Assembly: GCA_022410635.1 (NCBI GenBank)
Contig: JAJVDF010000207.1
Coordinates: 1,053,916 to 1,117,915 of the forward strand
From: Tretioscincus oriximinensis
Lineage: Eukaryota > Chordata > Lepidosauria > Squamata > Gymnophthalmidae
DNA: 64,000 nt
Direction of reading: 5' to 3'
Under the pieces are notes generated by a model. That model ran no database searches. It was not told where the DNA came from and saw only the letters and a program-made list of their open reading frames with translations. Of the stretch, positions 10,740 through 21,345 are shown piece by piece (the stretch's first letter is position 1; the number at the start of each line of letters is the position of its first letter). Position numbers and translations under genes: made by a program.

Positions 10740-13040
10740 AAGACAATATCTGTATTAATATGTAATTTGAATAATAGAAATCAAATTGATATATATTGTT
10801 CAGAATGACCCAGGAAACTTTGAAAAGAAGTGTATTTTAAAAAAACTGGAGACCCATAAAATATTATCTGGAGTGGAAGATGGAGAGTGAGGAAGGAAAG
10901 AGAATTTTAAATGTTGTGTTTCAGTTACAAACTGACTTAAGGATATTTATGTTATGATTCTGTATGTTGCATTATATTATGTCGTGTTGTATAGTTATTT
11001 TGTGTTACGTGTTTATTGTTATTATAATTTTGTTTTGTTTTGTTACTATATATTGCCTATAAAATCAATAAATTNTATTAAAAATTAATTATTATATCCC
11101 TATTTATTATTAACTGCTTCTTTTTTTTGCTTTATGACTGTATGTTTAACATTGGCATTGTATTAAAGATAGTCACTTTTAGTTCCTTCACTGTGGTTGC
11201 AGAGTATTGAGTGGCTGGATTCTCTTTGCTGCACACTTTGTGTCTGTTTTTCAGAATCCATTAAGTGAGATTTTTTTTTCCTAATTGACTATTTCTGTAC
11301 ATCGTTATTTCTGTGCATCACTGGGCAAAGATTCCCTACTGTTGCTGCTGCTACTTCTTCTCCTCTATTTTGTGCCCTTGGTGAGAAAAACATTGGTGTT
11401 TATAAGTTGCATTATTCATAAAAGCTTCTGCTCTTGCCAAAGGAACAGCTGAAAACCTATTTGAGACAAAATTTTGTATCTCCTCCAGTCAAATAAATTG
11501 GACGCAGAGAACTGTGGACTTCTGTATAATCCAATTATAGAATTGCTACTGGAATTTTACTATCTTTCTGAATGTTTACATACAAATCCGGTTATTTCCA
11601 AATAGCCCCGAAATATAGTTCTATTTAGGAATATTTCAGAATAAAGTAGTTCTGGAATAATTGCTAGTTACACAGACAGCTTGGCAAATGGCAACTTAAA
11701 AGACTTATCTGGTCTAGACACTCCCATGACATGAATGAACTGTACACCTTTGTATTGTATACTCAGAAATTGACAGCTGTCTTTTGAGGATCAGTGTTGG
11801 AGTCTGTTGACTTTTTGTTTAATATAAACACAAATAATTTAAAAATAAATCCACAAGAACNTAATTGTATGGCATCACTTCTTTCTCCCGGGCCTATGTT
11901 GGAATTGCTAAAGGTGTGTGTGGCAATCCCAACATAGTCCCAGAATAATCCCAGTTTTTCACTCTCTCTGGATGCAGCCTCTGTTTCTCTTGATTAGAAA
12001 GTTTAGCTGGAGGTTTCCTTCAGCCAAGGAACCTTTAAATTATGACAGCCACCCACGACATTCATCTATTTAAGTCAGCCCATCACTGACTCAGAAAAAG
12101 CTAGTAGTTTTCTTTTGTTTTTTTACCATTTATCCAAGTGGGTTGCATTTGTCAATCATATGGATGTGTACAAAAGCGGAGGGATGGGGGGGGGAGATCT
12201 CTCATTTTGAGGTCAAGCAGTAGTTCATTCAAGGTGAAATATACTTTAATGAAGGTTCACAGCCACCCACATTGCCAGACAAAATGAAGATAATATCAAG
12301 AAACATCGCACTGCGCCCACACACACAGCCTAAATCATCTCTTTTAAATCAAAAGCAGGTGGCTGAGAGAAGGTCCCCCATCTCAGGGGTTATTCTCTTC
12401 TACTGGTTGTCATAAACAATGGGACGTTGATATACGGTTATCTTTATAATACATATTGTAGAAGGAGGGAAACATTGCAGATGATGGCAGTGCCAATTAT
12501 GATGATAATATTACCATTGCTATTGTTGTTGGATACCAGAGATGGACTGGCCAGGATGCCAGTTTGCCTGATGGCAAGTGGGGCCCTGATGAAGTTGACT
12601 GGCTCTGCCACCTCCCAAAGGTTCCTTGCTCCTTCAATTCTGTTGTGCTGACATCCAAATAATAGCTGTATAGATGGGCCCCCTTGGTCTCCTGGCAATC
12701 AGTGGTTTTAGGCCCAGTCCCACCACTGTTGAATACCGTTAAGTCCTGACCAATTCCTGGTTGACAGCACCTCTAGGAAGTTTTCTTGGAAGAAGTACAG
12801 ATCCTTTCTTTACTTTCGGGAATGGTTTATGACAGTTTGTACTTCAGACCTGGTTTCACAGGACTCAGTAATGCAATTTAGGGAGCCCTAGGGAGATGTG
12901 TTAGCGTTTCACTGAGCATTTTAGGAAGATATGATATAGCTAATGCATTGCAGATGCATTGAAACAGATCCTTGAAACACATGGCAGAACCTTTGCAAAC
13001 AAGGCCTTTGTCCAAAGAGCTCTCCAGGAGAAAGTCTTTT
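10740..13040. other. Unassigned intergenic sequence
   Basis: A long AT-rich stretch with no supported gene. 10.9-11.1 kb is TG/TA-rich low complexity. Around 12.85-12.96 kb, CAGGACTCAGTAATGCA and TCACTGAGCATTTTAGG resemble a degraded Harbinger-type MITE like that at 54.57 kb. Frames at 12.4-12.7 kb have no motif. Confidence 0.4.
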
Positions 13041-13047
13041 GTGGCAC

Positions 13048-13161
13048 TATCATAAGTATTTAAAGACTTGTAGGAGAGTTCAACATTTGAGGTATAACGA
13101 CCAATGACAGGGCTTGGAACTTTGGTNGAACTCTCCCACATGCCTTTTATTACTTATGATA
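13048..13161. mobile_element. Rearranged copy of the composite RT repeat (inverted half)
   Basis: TATCATAAGTATTTAAAG leads into GTTCAACATTTGAGGTATAACG and the CCAATGACAGGGCTTGG unit seen at 57.76 kb. It then switches to the reverse complement of its own upstream part, GAACTCTCCCACATGCC and TTTTATTACTTATGATA. The locus is therefore a hairpin built from one element. Confidence 0.6.
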
Positions 13162-13326
13162 TGTATTGTATATCAAATGTTAAATAAACTTTAAAAAAAT
13201 AGTGGAGGAAGCTTGCTAGTCAATTTTTTTCTCAAGAAGCATTTGTGTGAGGAGCACATTCGGGAAACATTTTGCAGAGAAGTGCTTTGAATAGCTGCCT
13301 ACCCTTTCCTGAACCACACGCAAGGT

Positions 13327-13522
13327 CATAGGCTGACCAGCTGAGCCCTTTTTTTGGGGGGGTGGAAACCCAGTTTTGGGGGTGCCTCTCTGTTTTTGCT
13401 GAGGAAATATCTTTTCAAAAAAAGNTTATTTTTTCAAAATTGTTTTTTTTCCTCAGAAAACCCGGGAGGCACCACAAAACCGGGTTTTCAACCCCCTCAA
13501 AAGGGGTGATCTGGTCAGCCTA
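13327..13522. mobile_element. Palindromic MITE, family P copy 2, with 8-bp TSD
   Basis: Terminal TAGGCTGACCAG and CTGGTCAGCCTA bracket a hairpin with GGTGCCTC and GGGAGGCACC arms. CGCAAGGT (13319-13326) and CGCAAGGA (13523-13530) are a 7/8 target duplication, as expected for a hAT-like transposase. Confidence 0.75.
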
Positions 13523-13539
13523 CGCAAGGATGAAGCAAC

Positions 13540-16535
13540 GTCAAGGGAACTAAAACAAATGGTTTTCCCTTCAGAGGCAGATGGTCTACAAGTTCAACTA
13601 CTTGGTATTGCTCTAATTAAAAGATAATCCAACACGTGTCCCCAGCTTATATTGGCAACTCAAGAAATATATTGTTTCATATGCTGAGTGACTGAAGATG
13701 GTGATGTAGTTAAAATAGATTCCTGAACAACTTGGAATCAGGGAAACCTGAAAAGCAGGTTGCTCTATAATGCCTACTTGTACTCAAAGAACCGCAAAGA
13801 TCTGGACTCTGAGGTTCTATACCCCACGAAGCAAAATGGGTGATCTGCTCTAAAGAAGGGCCTTCTTAGTGGTGACACCCAGCTCTAAAACATTCTCCCC
13901 AGAGAAGTCCAAGACTCAATCCTTACGTTGTTTTAAGCATCAAGTGATATAAGAAAAAGGACGTAAGAAAAAGGTACCCAGCCAGACATTTGATGACCAA
14001 GTTTTGGTTTGTTTTATTGCTCCAGTTGTATTTATCTGCTTTTTTTATGCACTTAATCTGTGCTTTTCATTTTGTTAAGCCGAGTCAAGTGTTTTAATTA
14101 TTAGGCACCCAAATCATTTAATAACTAAGAAAGAAAATAAGTAATGAATATATCACCTGTAATTATGCATACCAATGTGGAACAAATACCTGTTTCATGA
14201 GCGCTTTCCTTCCCATCAGATCCAAACAATGCACCCACAGAGAGCTTTGCTTATTATTTGCAATGGCATAATCATGAGGAACTGATAAAAGGGGAGAAAG
14301 ATTCAGATATTCTCTTCCTTTGAATCAGGAAAACAGTAACCTGTGGCTCCTCTAGGTATTATTTGCTACTACCTTCCTCAATACATACACAAGGATACCA
14401 GACTCACCTTTAATTCTACCATCATTCTGAAGCCATGAGAAAATTTATCAAAATCTTCTTTTAATTCTATGGTTTTACATTATCAGGACATAAGAAAAAA
14501 GCATTTAGTCTTAAAATGTCTTAAAATTAGATAAATACGTCAGATGAACACAGATCTTCACGGATCTCCTCCTTGCGTCTGCTGTCTTCTGACAGGAGTT
14601 TTAGGTTTCCTGCGCTGGAGTAGTGGCAGATAAATTTAAATTCCTGTCAGAAAGCAGAAGCAACTGCTGATGTGATCCCCAGTCCAAGTGGCTGCTTCTG
14701 GCTGTCCAATTGGAGGACAGGGCACACAGCAAAACCGTTGCCAGAGAACACTTAATGCAAATTTTTTATTAAACTCCACATACATGGTTTTTATTTTAAC
14801 AAAATCCACTCAGGCACCATATGCATGTGTTTGGTGTATGACAAAAGTGTTTGCCATTTGGGTTACAGAGCCACATAGCTTTCACTTAGCCTGGAAACGC
14901 AGCCATTAGGTATACTTCACTTTCAACACACTTCACCTCCATTTTGTACTTGTTTTTGTTGAAGAAATAAAAACACATGGTACTTCATCTGGGGTTGCAG
15001 GTGCTCAATTTAAGACCTTCTAAAGAGCAGGTACCTTTTTTTTATGTCCTGATACATAAAACCGTAGAATTCAGAGGTGGTGTACATAGTTCTTCTAATA
15101 ATTGCTGTTGCATTAATGTTAGCCTGGTTTGCCATATGATGTAATTTATCAACACCATAACTAACTAGGGTTATGTGCACATAATGTTTTTCTAACTTGT
15201 TCGTAGNGCAATCAGAATGTCTTGGGCACAAGTGCTAAGTGTTTTCCAGTAGTCGACCCACAATAAATGCCTTTTTTCCTGGAATAAACTATTGCTCAGA
15301 GAACCCCGGCATTCTCGCAACTGTATGCGTGTGAACATATTAGTGAGATGATAAAACAATCGAGAACACAGCAGTTGTTTCTATTGGCTGTTGTGAGTAA
15401 AACAAAATTCCCAGATGAGATCAATGAGCGATATTACGGAACTGGGGCATTNGTCATGGAATATATATGTTTGGTGTGTACGGACACACGATTTGCTATA
15501 TTCCGGATTATAGCATTGTAGCATTTTTTAAGCCGTAGTGTGCACCTAACCTATGTTTTTTGCTTGCTGCTTACAGAACAAGTAAAAGTCTTCCTATTAA
15601 CTATTTATGTTTTAATGATTTTACCCCTTTTATTCATTTTTTTGTGGTTGAAGGGATATAAATTTCTAAATGCATAATTTTTTTTCATAATAACAAACAT
15701 TTCCTTTCCATCACGATCTATGTGGTACCCTGGAAGTGTGTGAATTATAGATGGAAGAGAAGAAATCTAGAGGGAGGTTTCCACTTAAAATTTCCTGCCA
15801 TCTGTTTCTATGTCGCCCCCATTGGACTTANGGTGTATCCTCTTTGTTCATACCGTTGTTATGATAAGGAAAATTGATCCTCAAAGTATATAAATTTAAA
15901 TTACAAATAAGTAATAGAGAATGGGTAGGGTTACTTCCTTTGTGTATCAACACCTCTAAGATAGGGATCCCACATTAAATCTGGAATAATTATTTGCATT
16001 TCTATACTGCATACAGTAACAGCAAGCCCAATACCATCCACCAATTCCCTGTCCAGCTACAACTGAACTACCAGGGCTGTTTTGCGTGTGTGCAAAGAGC
16101 ATCACAGAACAGCTCAAAACGCAGGTAACCCCAAGAGTTAACGGGCAGGCAGGACCTTCTGCATCGGGGTCCACTTATCATCGGGCAACACGGAAGCCTG
16201 GCCAGTCTGCCCCTACCAACATTCTATAGTATGAGAAACTGTACAAGATACAAGGCACCACTAAATTTAGCATGCTGAGCCAGTTTGGATTCTTGCCTTG
16301 GTAACACCTGTTTATTTACACCACCTAGTGTTGGTAGAGATTGAGTACAGGGACCTTCATTTACATGCTGCCATTGGTTCACTTTTTCTACAGTTCCTGA
16401 AAAGAGAGCATTTCTTGCGCGTGTTTTTATCCGATGGAAAGGGGTACAAAATTTGCAGATTTGTACCAGCCCAAGTCAGAACCTCTTTGCTGCAACTCTC
16501 ATTTGTTTTTAGGCTTCCAAGCAAAGGAGAAAGAA
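13540..16535. other. Unassigned intergenic sequence downstream of TRIB1
   Basis: AT-rich, with no supported gene or RNA. Frames of 63-73 codons (14.69-14.91, 15.01-15.23, 15.96-16.17 and 16.30-16.70 kb) have no recognisable content. Confidence 0.4.
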
Positions 16536-16558
16536 GACCTGTTTGTTATGAAACCAGA

Positions 16559-16564
16559 TTTATT
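16559..16564 (-). terminator. Candidate distal TRIB1 poly(A) signal (AATAAA)
   Basis: Minus-strand AATAAA lies about 4.3 kb past the stop codon. The flanking sequence is AT-rich with Pumilio-type sites just upstream. Cleavage would be expected roughly 15-25 nt downstream, near 16540. A further AATAAA lies at 16316-16311. Confidence 0.5.
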
Positions 16565-16606
16565 AAACTGTTTTGTACAGAAATTTTACAACTTCATTGT
16601 GAGATA

Positions 16607-16668
16607 TATATACATATTTACAAATATCCAGCAAAGTCTCATTATCATCCTACCTACCAATATATACA
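16607..16668 (-). promoter_or_regulatory. Three Pumilio-type elements (UGUANAUA)
   Basis: On the minus strand TGTATATA occurs at 16668-16661, TGTAAATA at 16622-16615 and TGTATATA at 16614-16607; the last two are directly adjacent. UGUANAUA is the consensus bound by PUM1/PUM2 in 3' UTRs, where it promotes decay or translational repression. The sites lie 43-110 nt upstream of the distal AATAAA. The setting is AT-rich, so some chance occurrence is possible. Confidence 0.45.
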
Positions 16669-17149
16669 GATTCACAGGCAGGTTTTGAGATTATTTTTTT
16701 TGTAAAAAAAGAAAAAAACTGTATCACAGATACAAATATTTTAAAGCAATCACAAGAGCTTTAGTGCAATCAAGGTCGAAAAATAAAAATTTAACCTCTA
16801 ATTCTCTCGATTCTAACAAGTTAGTATTGCCAGCTATAATTTCACATTTAAATATTCTTTCTACACCTCGGGTTTTAGAGTACGCACAGTACAGCCATTG
16901 CAAAATGGAGATATCTTCAAAAGGCAACATACTGTGTGGGCAATACAGAGGAAAGACACAGGATAGCGTCACTTTCTTGAAAACAGAAAGGCTTTAAAGC
17001 AGTAGGAATCATTAGCAAAATCAACATTAGGTGTTGTAGATAGAAGGCAACAATGTGCCACATTATAGAAACTGCAAAATCCATGGAGTTCGATCAGACT
17101 GGAAAAGTAATTCCAGTGGAAGATGGGGGTTACCAACTTCTGAAAGAAA

Positions 17150-17300
17150 GTACACTGGGTTTTATTTCAGATTATATTCCAGAATAGGGATCTGCCATTT
17201 GCATGCTGGTACAGTCTATAACAAGTCGAGCTCAGGGCCTACAGAAATCTCTGCGAATGCATTAATGNCAGGCCCCTATTCTAGGATACAATCCAGTGAG
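17150..17300. mobile_element. Degraded Harbinger-like MITE (family H)
   Basis: ATATTCCAGAATAGGGATCTG and CCATTTGCATGCTGGT resemble the inner blocks of the copies at 22.8 and 31.6 kb. The ends are not clear. It lies within the inferred TRIB1 3' UTR. Confidence 0.35.
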
Positions 17301-18757
17301 GAGCCCATAATTTGGGCACCGGACCACTGAAACTTGGGCCAATCTAAGCTATGTAAAGCTAACACAACAAAAGGAACTGTTTGGAAGCACCTCAAGAGAA
17401 ACTGTGTGTGGGCCTCAAATTCCTAAAAATTTGCGCATCTACTTTTTCTATCACAAAATGTTTACAAAAGGAAGAGAAGAAAATTGGTGTNTGAACAATC
17501 CTAACTCCTAGAGATTGGGCCAATCTTTAAGCCACCTCAAATGTTTTTGGTTTGGTGTGTGAGTGTATAGGATGGTATAAAATCAAATGCAGAAACTTAC
17601 AAAAATCTGTACAGGTGCATTTTTTGCATGGTCCTGCCCTGCCCCACCCCCTTTGGCCATGTGGCTTCTGGCCCTGCCCATGACTAAAATGGCATCCCGG
17701 AATCAGAACAGAAAATGACATCAGTGGTGGGCAGGACACTGGAAGTCATGTGGCCAAAAGGGCCAGGAAAGAAACAAAAGAATGGGCAGTGGGTAGGGTG
17801 TCGGAATGACATCAGGTGGTGGGTGGGGCAGAGGGGGAATTCTCATAATTTGNACTTTCTCCCTTGCACTGTAGGCTGGAATAGCCTGGAATCTCATATA
17901 CGTGCAGAATTCCTGTGCGATTTTACTATCTCTGGTATGCATCTGGTCACACAGAAGAACTGTCCTCACAATAAATTCTTACAACTGCTCCTCGCCTAAC
18001 AAATATTTCCCAACTTTGCTTAGAAGACCCATTATCTATCCAGATGGTTGGATTAGCTTCAGAAGTGGGACATAAGTGCTTTTTAACCAAATTGCCCTAT
18101 TCTAAGTTCAAAGCCACTCTCATGTGCTCCAAGGGCAGATTCTACCTCCATATTATATTAATTCCCTCTTAGAAAAACAATTGTCTTGGGTCTTTTTTTC
18201 TGAAAAGGCAAATGCTTCCTCTCCTAATTCTCCGAGTGATTTCCTTTGTCACAGGCCAAGTGGTCATTTCTGACAGGAGGATGGATGTTAATCANCCAGG
18301 AAGCAAATGCTTATTGAAGCGCTCGGTATTATCTACCCGAGATCAAAAGCACTGGCTGCCACCGGGGTTGGATGAAAATGTTCAAAGGGAAGAGAGATCC
18401 TCACAGGAAGGTGACACGTTGACATTTAAATAGGAACATCTGAGTATTACTCCTTGGGCTTAGTGAAACGGGCAGCTGTTTTTCCTTTTTGTACAAAAGG
18501 ATGATGCAATCAATGCACTGAAGAGCAAAACACACACTGCATTTCAGTACATGCAGTGGGGAAGGGCTTAGATCTTTGCCTCCAGGATTAGGCTAGTGGC
18601 AGATGTGCTTTCGCATCAAGACACGTTATGAGGCAACCGACAACTCTGGGAAATTCTTGAAAACAGGACCTGCACGTCCGTTTTCACCAGGGATCTGGTT
18701 CTGAAAGACTAACTTAAAGCATTCAAGGAGATTGTTCACCCTCTCTAGACATATAGG

Positions 18758-19147
18758 ACAAGGGTGGAGGAAGCGCAGACTGCAGGACAGGAAAAGCCCA
18801 CAGAGCCCTTTGATCCGGCCCACAGATCTTCCTCACCTCTCCCACTCGCCCCTGCCTTTTAAAAAAGCCTGAGATCTTAGAGGCTCCGAGGGGCAGAGCC
18901 TGATCAGCAAGCAGAAAGGCAAAGGAGGAAGGCGCGGATGGGAATAATTTTGTGCAAGGGGACAAATGGAAGTGGCGCCANCTCCTGTTTTTTGCAGGAG
19001 GACGGGGGTAGGCCTCCCTGCATGGGATTGGGGGCGGGAGAGGAGGGACATGGAGGGGGGGGGCTAGAATGGTGGAGGGGTATGGCCCCCGAGTGATGTT
19101 ACACATATCAAAATGGCCCTTCGCAGAAAAAAGGTTCCCCACCCCTG
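18758..19147 (-). mobile_element. hAT-like non-autonomous element in the TRIB1 3' UTR
   Basis: Minus-strand reading starts CAGGGGTGGGGAACC, a hAT-type terminus, and continues with GAAGGGCCATTTTGATATG. It ends near CCTCCACCCTTG. No clear target duplication is seen, so the left boundary is approximate. Confidence 0.5.
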
Positions 19148-19148
19148 C

Positions 19149-19154
19149 TTTATT
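19149..19154 (-). terminator. Alternative proximal TRIB1 poly(A) signal (AATAAA)
   Basis: Minus-strand AATAAA lies about 1.7 kb downstream of the TRIB1 stop, directly before a hAT-like insertion. If used it would exclude the insertion and the Pumilio sites from the mRNA. Its use is unproven. Confidence 0.3.
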
Positions 19155-20876
19155 CTAGCAATAATTGCTGTATGCAAGCAATTATTCTAGCATTAATTAC
19201 AGCATCACAGCTGGTTGGGAAGAGGAAGACCACAGAAGATGGGATATTGTAGATGCTAAAGATCTAGTGCTCATTACTTAATGCTACAGCAACGTGTCAC
19301 TTAAAAGTGCCAAACACACAGATATGATGCTGTGGACGCCTGGCAAATATGAAGCTAATTTACCCGTTCAGCAAGTGGTGTACATTATCTTTTGAAAATG
19401 CCACGGAACTGAACTTTTCAGTTAGAAATGCATAAGAGATGAATGGAGGAATTCTTGGGTACAACCAATTAAAAAAAAATGAACAAAATCAGTNCTCCAA
19501 GCATCTCTTTGCCTTTACAGAACAGCCCTTACGCTTGTGATAGATAGANAAAGAAAGAAAGTGTTTTTAAAGCGACATAAGAAGACTGCAGAGAAGAGAC
19601 TGGGCTTTGTGGTATATGACTCCTTTTAAATTTAGAAAGTTAAACTTTCCAAAGGGACGTTCGCAACTCCAAGAATGTAATACAGTTTCATTTTCTAAAC
19701 ATACTTCACTTATGCAGTGAGAACCAGTTTACACCAAAGTCAATTCTTTTGCATCTAAACAGTTCGTGTCTTCCAAATAAAAACAGTTCAAATCTTTCAC
19801 CTTTCTGGGGCTTGTAAACCACTTTCAAGGCTTTTTCCATACAAGCTCCACAACCTCGTGTGGGAAACTAATCGAACCCTAATGAACTGCACTGTCATCT
19901 GGGTCAATAGCAGTTTTGCTCATCCCATGGTTGAGCTAAAAACCCTAGAAGAGAAATTAATGCAGTAGGAGACGCAAAAAGGCCGGGTTGAGATTGCAAA
20001 ATTCAGTGGATGGGAAACTAAAATCAGGTGGGAAANTGTTGCAAAATTAAAATGGAAAGGAAGAGAGGAGTGATCAAACCCAGNCCACTTTTGCAAAGAC
20101 TGAAAGGTTCAAGGAGCATACGCAAAGCGCAGCAGCTGGAAGGCTAGCAGAAAAGAAAGGAAGAAAGATAGAAAGGAAGGAAGGAAGGAAGAGAGCAGCT
20201 GGAAGGTTAGTGGCTGAAGGGCAATCATTCTCTCATGTGGGGAGATCCAGTTTTAAACTGATTACGTAAATGTAATCTTTTTATAGGCAGCCGCATTGAT
20301 TTCTGAACAGTGACTTTCAGGTGTCCCATTTGCCTGTATCCTCTGTCCCTTACATCACCAGCAAGAAGATCCTGTAATCGAAGCTCAGCCAACACTGCTG
20401 TTACTCTTTATGATGAATGAAGAGACAAGGGAATGCAGCCAGCCCTTTTGCAGTTGCTATAAAAGTATAAAACTTGCCAACATAGCATCACCATGTGGTG
20501 TTGGACACACATCCACGAAGCCAATAAGCTCCAAGATGCTGCTTTGTGTTCAAAGGGGAAAGCATAGATTACAATCTTCAGGCTGCTTATTCCAGATAGA
20601 TCACCCACCAACCCAGTCCAAGCCCAGAATTCTTATTATTTTAAGTGTTCACAGATCACAGCTGTGAAATCCAACAGGTGATTTCCAGAATCAAACAGGT
20701 CAAGATTGCAAGATTTTTACAAGGAGTGCGTGTTGGGAAGATGGGACACCTTTTCTTATGACACTGTCTTTCATTGCTGCTAGATTTGGGGGATCAACAC
20801 TTTCTTTTTTTTGCATCACAGAAGAAGAAAAGGCTGCATAAATGTGAGGTTCCCCTCTCCCGAGGCAAAATATGAG

Positions 20877-21345
20877 CTAGCAGAAGAACAAACTGATATC
20901 TTCTTCCTCTCGCCACTTCTCTGGGACGACTTGATCCGAAGCTCTCATGTCCTGCTCCGCGTACCCAGATTCCAAAACAGCATCAAACCAAGGATGGAGT
21001 AGAATTTCTGGAGCTGTGAGTCTTTCTGAAGGATCCCGCCTCAGCAGGCTACGGATGAGACACCGGGCTTTGGGGGAGANGTGGTCTGGGATACAGAATT
21101 GCCCACGCCGGATTTTAGAAAACAGTACTGTAGGGTCCGAGTCATGGAAGGGATAACGTCCCACCAAGAGGGTGTAGAGCATTACTCCTAAGCTCCAAAC
21201 GTCAGCGGACTTCCCAGAATACGTCCCCATTGTGTTAAGGATCTCAGGACTAACGTAGGCAGGGCAGCCGTGCTTGTCCGACAAGGCATCGTCTTCACCC
21301 TTGATGATGTGTGTGTCTTCCAAACTCTCTAGCCTCAGTTGCGTC
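20877..21345 (-). CDS. TRIB1: TRIB1 coding exon 3 (C-lobe, MEK and COP1 motifs)
   Basis: This 469-nt coding part starts with the G that completes Arg248 and ends at TAG (20879-20877). The acceptor AG is at 21347-21346 and is preceded by TTTTCTGTCTTCC. It encodes [10 protein letters not shown], where SLE replaces the kinase DFG, then the [11 protein letters not shown] segment (APE-loop equivalent), [20 protein letters not shown], the ILLHPWF MEK-binding stretch and the DQVVPE COP1 degron-mimic motif 14 residues from the end. One N sits in the codon after PDH. The last residues, ISLFFC, match the TRIB1 family tail rather than TRIB2. Confidence 0.96.

Larger units (their letters stand above)
16544..20876 (-). 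other. TRIB1: Inferred TRIB1 3' UTR
   Basis: This is the stretch from the TRIB1 stop to the best downstream poly(A) signal. No splice or coding signal interrupts it. The distal 500 bases are AT-rich and largely free of recognisable repeats. They carry three UGUANAUA Pumilio-type sites and an AATAAA followed by no further gene. A hAT-like insertion (about 18758-19147) occupies the middle, and a short GGAA-type tract lies at about 20155-20190. An alternative AATAAA at 19154-19149 would give a UTR of about 1.7 kb. The full length is an inference that RNA reads would settle. Confidence 0.5.
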
